This document shows, in pieces, positions 24,142-64,000 of a DNA stretch of 64,000 nucleotides. Below the pieces are notes generated by a model. That model was not told where the DNA came from, made no database searches, and worked only from the letters and a program-made list of their open reading frames with translations. Source of the DNA: Portunus trituberculatus (Eukaryota > Arthropoda > Malacostraca > Decapoda > Portunidae). Within the stretch, counting starts at the first letter, position 1, and every line of letters begins with the position of its first letter. The stretch is taken from contig NC_059304.1 in NCBI RefSeq assembly GCF_017591435.1, positions 24,225,175 through 24,289,174 on the forward strand, given 5' to 3'. The position numbers were made by a program, and so were the translations under genes.

Positions 24142-24410
24142 CTTTATCTTTTTTTATTTATATTTTATTCATTTATTTTTTTTGCAATGGGGATGTGGTG
24201 GTAAAGTTACAAGTTACAATACCAAAAACTGTGTGTGTGTGTGTGTGTGTGTTGTGGTGGCATGACATATACTGTTAAGAGAATGGTGTTGTAACTTCAC
24301 AAGAGAGTTTTTGGTGTTGTAACTTGTAACTTTACCACCACATCCCCATTGCAAAAAAAAAAAAAAAAAAAAAAAATGAAAAAAAATAAAAAAAATAAAT
24401 AAATAAAATA
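24142..24410. repeat. Fold-back (inverted repeat) element with a GT loop
   Basis: The left arm includes GCAATGGGGATGTGGTGGTA (from 24184) and runs to ACCAAAAACT (24230). The right arm begins AGTTTTTGGTGTTG (24306) and contains the complement, followed by poly-A and an A-rich stretch mirroring the T-rich left end. Arms are about 75-90 bp. The loop holds (GT)n at 24231-24252. No coding capacity; likely a MITE-like or fold-back repeat. Confidence 0.8.
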
Positions 24411-58013
<33,603 letters not shown>

Positions 58014-58014
58014 C

Positions 58015-59630
58015 CTGCAGAGGTTTAAGAGCCAGGATAGAGAAGTATTATAAACACAGAAAATCCACATCAAGATAAAAGGTGTAAATAGAACACACTT
58101 ATCTGGAAGGTCACAACTCACAACCATGAGATATTTGTTGTGACACTTGAAGATGAAGTCAGAAAAGATACAACACTCTGGAGAATAAATGTTGAGGTGA
58201 CAATCATGATCTGGTAACTAGTCAGAAGGTGTACCACATGAATAGCTGTACAAAACCAAAAAAGATGTCTTAGATATAAAACATCCATGTTGTGTTGTGA
58301 TAAACTGCAGTACTTAGTAACAAAATAATAATACCACCTACAGACAGATGTAAGGAACTGAAATGGGTGTAGTGGTCAGCATGAGGCTTGCCAGGAGGGA
58401 GTGTGTGGGGGTGCTGTTTGAGGAGGTAGGGAGGTTAATGCTGCCGTGTGAGTCTTACTCGACATTACAGCAAGGCTTTCTGTAAGAGGCAGCTGAGGTG
58501 AATGTCTCTTCAGTATGGACGATGACAGCTGTGTTCCAAGCAGCTGTGGCAGCAGTGGCCTGAGCAGCAGTGTAATTTGGTAGCTACAGGTGCAAGTTGT
58601 GTCTTCATCAGTAAAGAATGGTGCATGGTGTATCAGTGTTTGCATTATTGTAATAATTTGCAGAGACATCTGTTTGTCTCTTTGTGAGGTGGACATAGCA
58701 GTGAGACAGTGTGTGTAGCTCAAGGACATTTTTTATGTGCCTTGAGGAGACAATTGCTGCATGAATTATAAATAGCATTTTTTTGCATCAAATCTTGGAG
58801 ATGAGTAGTCATTTCTTTCTATTATCAGGAATACCATTTTTATTTGACTAATATGAGTGTTAAGTTTGTGACGAGCACTGAGGGTGACAGTGGGCAGTAC
58901 AAAGAGGATGTCAGGTTTAGGATAATAATTCCCACCAAGAGCAACAGGCATCCTGGCACTATCATTCACTGAGTGACTCTGCATCACCAGGTGTGTGCAT
59001 CGCATCACCATAGGAGTCCATCACTGCACACCGAACAATTGGTAATGTGACCTCCACCACCACCTCAGGACAACACACCTGATGGTGACCTTGTGTGGCA
59101 GCAGGACGGCCACAACTCACCATCACTGACTCAAGCCCTGGTGACCGCCTCAGTGTGTGGGGAGTGCCAGCCGCAGGTTGGTGTGCATACTGCCATGGCT
59201 CTCACCGTTGTACCTGCACTGCCTTGTCCCTCCTGGCTACCCTAGGATCAGTTTGTTTGAATGTCAATACTCAGAGGACGTGACATGGAGCTGTGAGTGC
59301 TGTGAAAGGTGTCACGCAGAGCGGAAGTGAGGGGGAGGTAGGAGGAAGACGCCACAGTGTACATATGTACCAGTCTTACTAAACACATCACTGGACAACA
59401 TTGCATCACCCAGACTGGAAAGCCTACCTTGAACAGACCAATTAGCAGGTTAGGTGAACACAGTAGCAATGGTGTATGAAGGGGGTGTACCACCAGTGTG
59501 AAATGTATCCCTTTAGTCGCCAGCCAAACCTCCCCTCCCCCCTCACCTGTGTCACGGCCTGGCCAGGTGTGCCCCGCCCCTGTCTGCCAGCCACACCCAC
59601 ACCCACACCCACACCCATTCCCTTCCTCAC
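58015..59630 (-). other. Probable first (5' UTR) intron of SCYL2
   Basis: Inferred from the acceptor CTCTGCAG directly before the start codon and a GTGAGG donor at 59630. A 117-codon open frame at 58376-58729 has no recognisable motif and is not called as a gene. Confidence 0.45.
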
Positions 59631-59800
59631 CTCGCCCGTGTGATGTCTCTCTCCTTATAATGAGCTCTCTCTCACTGGAACACCGCCACAAGTCTCCTCC
59701 ACGGCATACACGTCTTACATGGGCGCTGTGTTGACACTCGGCCACTAGACACTTGTGGGTTTGGGATTTCCGACTTTGCAACAGTGCTTGATGTGTTATC
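59631..59800 (-). other. SCYL2: Candidate SCYL2 5' non-coding exon and promoter area
   Basis: A donor-like CGGGCGAG/GTGAGGAAGG lies at 59631/59630 downstream of a moderately GC-rich stretch, the first such region upstream of the coding start. The transcription start would be around 59760-59810. Placement is inferred only from composition and the splice motif. Confidence 0.35.
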
Positions 59801-62675
<2,875 letters not shown>

Positions 62676-62738
<63 letters not shown>

Positions 62739-62796
62739 AACCACCGTTTTGTTATTCTATGATCAATGTATCCCACCCCTGCCTCCATCCTTCCCA

Positions 62797-62834
<38 letters not shown>
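62676..62834. repeat. Inverted pair of GA and CT microsatellites
   Basis: (GA)n at 62676-62734 and (CT)n at 62802-62834, separated by 67 bp of unique sequence. Confidence 0.95.
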
Positions 62835-62838
<4 letters not shown>

Positions 62839-63188
62839 ATTCAGGCACTATGTCGCACGAGTTGAATGGGAAGGAGACAGAGGTGGTGACTGCAGTGAGA
62901 GGGTGGTTAAAAGGTTACATGGGAGGAGAGGGGGCTTTGGCGGGCGTGCTCGCGGGCGTATGCACACGCGCGCACACGTGTACACACTTATTATTATTTT
63001 TCTTCACTCAGTCTTTGCCCGACCCACCACACCCTCTCGGATGTGGACGGTCCTCAAGCCTCAGGATGATCCACAAGGCAGCTTCCCGTTCAGGCACGGA
63101 CACTCAACCTCGTCATCGTGGCATGAGATTACACCAAGTTTCGGTCAAGGAACTTGGCAATCATACTGTAGAAGTGATTCTATGAAGT

Positions 63189-63189
63189 A

Positions 63190-63239
<50 letters not shown>
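63189..63239. repeat. (AC)n microsatellite
   Basis: About 25 AC units, in the 3' flank or 3' UTR of the GPCR gene. Confidence 0.96.
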
Positions 63240-63241
<2 letters not shown>

Positions 63242-63338
63242 ATGCCCCTAGACACACTGTACACTTAATTAAGAGGCAAATGAAGAACGGCAGTGAGGGT
63301 TGTGAAGTACACATGAAAATACGTATAAGCTTATATAA

Positions 63339-63340
<2 letters not shown>

Positions 63341-63400
<60 letters not shown>
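63341..63400. repeat. (GT)n microsatellite
   Basis: About 30 GT units, 21 bp from the GPCR stop codon. With 63189-63239 it forms an AC/GT inverted pair. Confidence 0.96.
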
Positions 63401-63401
<1 letters not shown>

Positions 63402-63420
63402 AGTGTGGGCTGCCGTAGGG

Positions 63421-64000
63421 TCAGTGACGGGCAGCGATGGTGGGGAGTCTATGGGCGTTGGGCTGCGTTGGGGGCTTGCGGGGCGGCAGGCGTAGCATCC
63501 TGGCAAAGGCGCGGCGGAAGTTGTGGTTACAGAGAGGGTAGAGCACCGGGTTGAGCGCCGAGTTGAGGTAGCCGAGCCAGATGGTAGCGGTGTGCACATG
63601 TGCAGGCACGCAGGTCTCGCACATCGCCATGATGAGGAAGAGGGTGAAGTAGGGCACCCAGCACGCCATGAACGCCCCAACAATCACCCCCAGCTGCCGC
63701 GCCGCCTTCCGTTCCTTCACCAGGTTGACGCTGCTCTCCACGCGCCTCCCCGCCCCACCGCTGCCACCACCGGCGGCACGCTTCTTCCTGGTACCGTTGG
63801 AGGAGGTGCTGGAGGCGTGGGCGCTGGAATGCTGGCCGCTGTTGTCGAGGCTACCAAGGCGCCAGCTGCTGTTCCACTTCTGCTCCCGCGGGCGCTGCAG
63901 CGAGGAAGCAGAGGGATCCCAAGTGGGATGGGGCCTCGTGCTGCTTTGGTAACAATGGATGTGATTCTGGTGCGGCCCCAGGCGGTTATTGTTCATTTGA
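63421..64000 (-). CDS. Aminergic GPCR, histamine H1/muscarinic-like, C-terminal part
   Basis: The open frame runs from the right edge to TGA at 63423-63421, about 193 codons visible. It begins in a long polar third intracellular loop (Ser/Gly/Arg-rich), then KERKAARQLGVIV leads into TM6 with CWVPYF (the CWxP switch), a short extracellular loop with CETC, TM7 with TIWLGYLNSALNPVLYPLCN (NPxxY as NPVLY) and helix 8 (NHNFRRAFARMLRLPPRKP). The ERKAA-QLG, CWVPYF, IWLGY-NS and PLCN-NF combination is closest, from memory, to vertebrate histamine H1 receptors, with muscarinic receptors next. TM1-TM5 lie beyond the window. The ligand cannot be assigned from this fragment. Confidence 0.85.
   Translation of the reverse strand, partial: QMNNNRLGPHQNHIHCYQSSTRPHPTWDPSASSLQRPREQKWNSSWRLGSLDNSGQHSSAHASSTSSNGTRKKRAAGGGSGGAGRRVESSVNLVKERKAARQLGVIVGAFMACWVPYFTLFLIMAMCETCVPAHVHTATIWLGYLNSALNPVLYPLCNHNFRRAFARMLRLPPRKPPTQPNAHRLPTIAARH

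Noticed and set aside
58376..58729. 117-codon open frame upstream of SCYL2
   Set aside because: No domain, no codon or splice support, and it lies in the probable 5' UTR intron; length is within chance for this composition.
59590..59616. (ACACCC)n as telomere-like repeat
   Set aside because: Only four to five units, and the arthropod telomere unit is TTAGG; plain simple repeat.

Overview
The window is eukaryotic and arthropod-like, most plausibly a decapod crustacean: an intron-rich conserved kinase-like gene, very long GA/CT, AC/GT and AT microsatellites, CR1-clade LINEs with 14-nt repeated 3' tails, tRNA-derived SINEs and several kinds of DNA transposon. The taxon is an inference; no species marker was identified.

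Layout. Positions 1-405 (minus) are the start of an LTR retrotransposon that runs off the left edge and is inserted in a LINE. Positions 411-24119 are a head-to-tail train of CR1-clade LINE copies, all on the minus strand. I sort the copies into window-local groups A-E; these are my labels, not database families. One copy is interrupted by a Penelope-like element with a 12-bp target-site duplication. A fold-back repeat (24142-24410) ends this block. Positions 24411-28073 are the 3' flank, and possibly the 3' UTR, of SCYL2; they hold two GA tracts around a SINE fragment.

The only complete host gene is SCYL2 on the minus strand: 14 coding exons between 58013 and 28074, 915 codons plus stop, all junctions GT-AG and in phase. 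It encodes a pseudokinase with HEAT-like repeats and a disordered C-terminus, known in other animals as a clathrin/AP2-associated trafficking factor. Intron 3 (34994-55233, 20.2 kb) has absorbed a second LINE train, all on the plus strand and so antisense to the gene, together with a SINE, a TA-flanked MITE, a decayed Tigger transposase and a second MITE. Introns 1, 2 and 10 carry two hAT-like MITEs, a tRNA-Val-derived SINE and a terminal-inverted-repeat element of unrecognised family. A probable 5' non-coding exon lies near 59631-59800. Positions 59800-63420 are microsatellite-rich intergenic DNA. At the right edge (63421-64000, minus) is the 3' end (TM6, TM7, helix 8) of an aminergic GPCR most like histamine H1/muscarinic receptors.

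Main themes: CR1 copies are repeatedly joined through CA/TG tracts, as if the CA tail of one copy were the landing site for the next. Simple repeats also sit next to the splice acceptors of SCYL2 exons 4 and 6. The LINE copies share frameshifts, which means either spread of defective copies or homopolymer errors in the assembly; the SCYL2 exons are frame-perfect.
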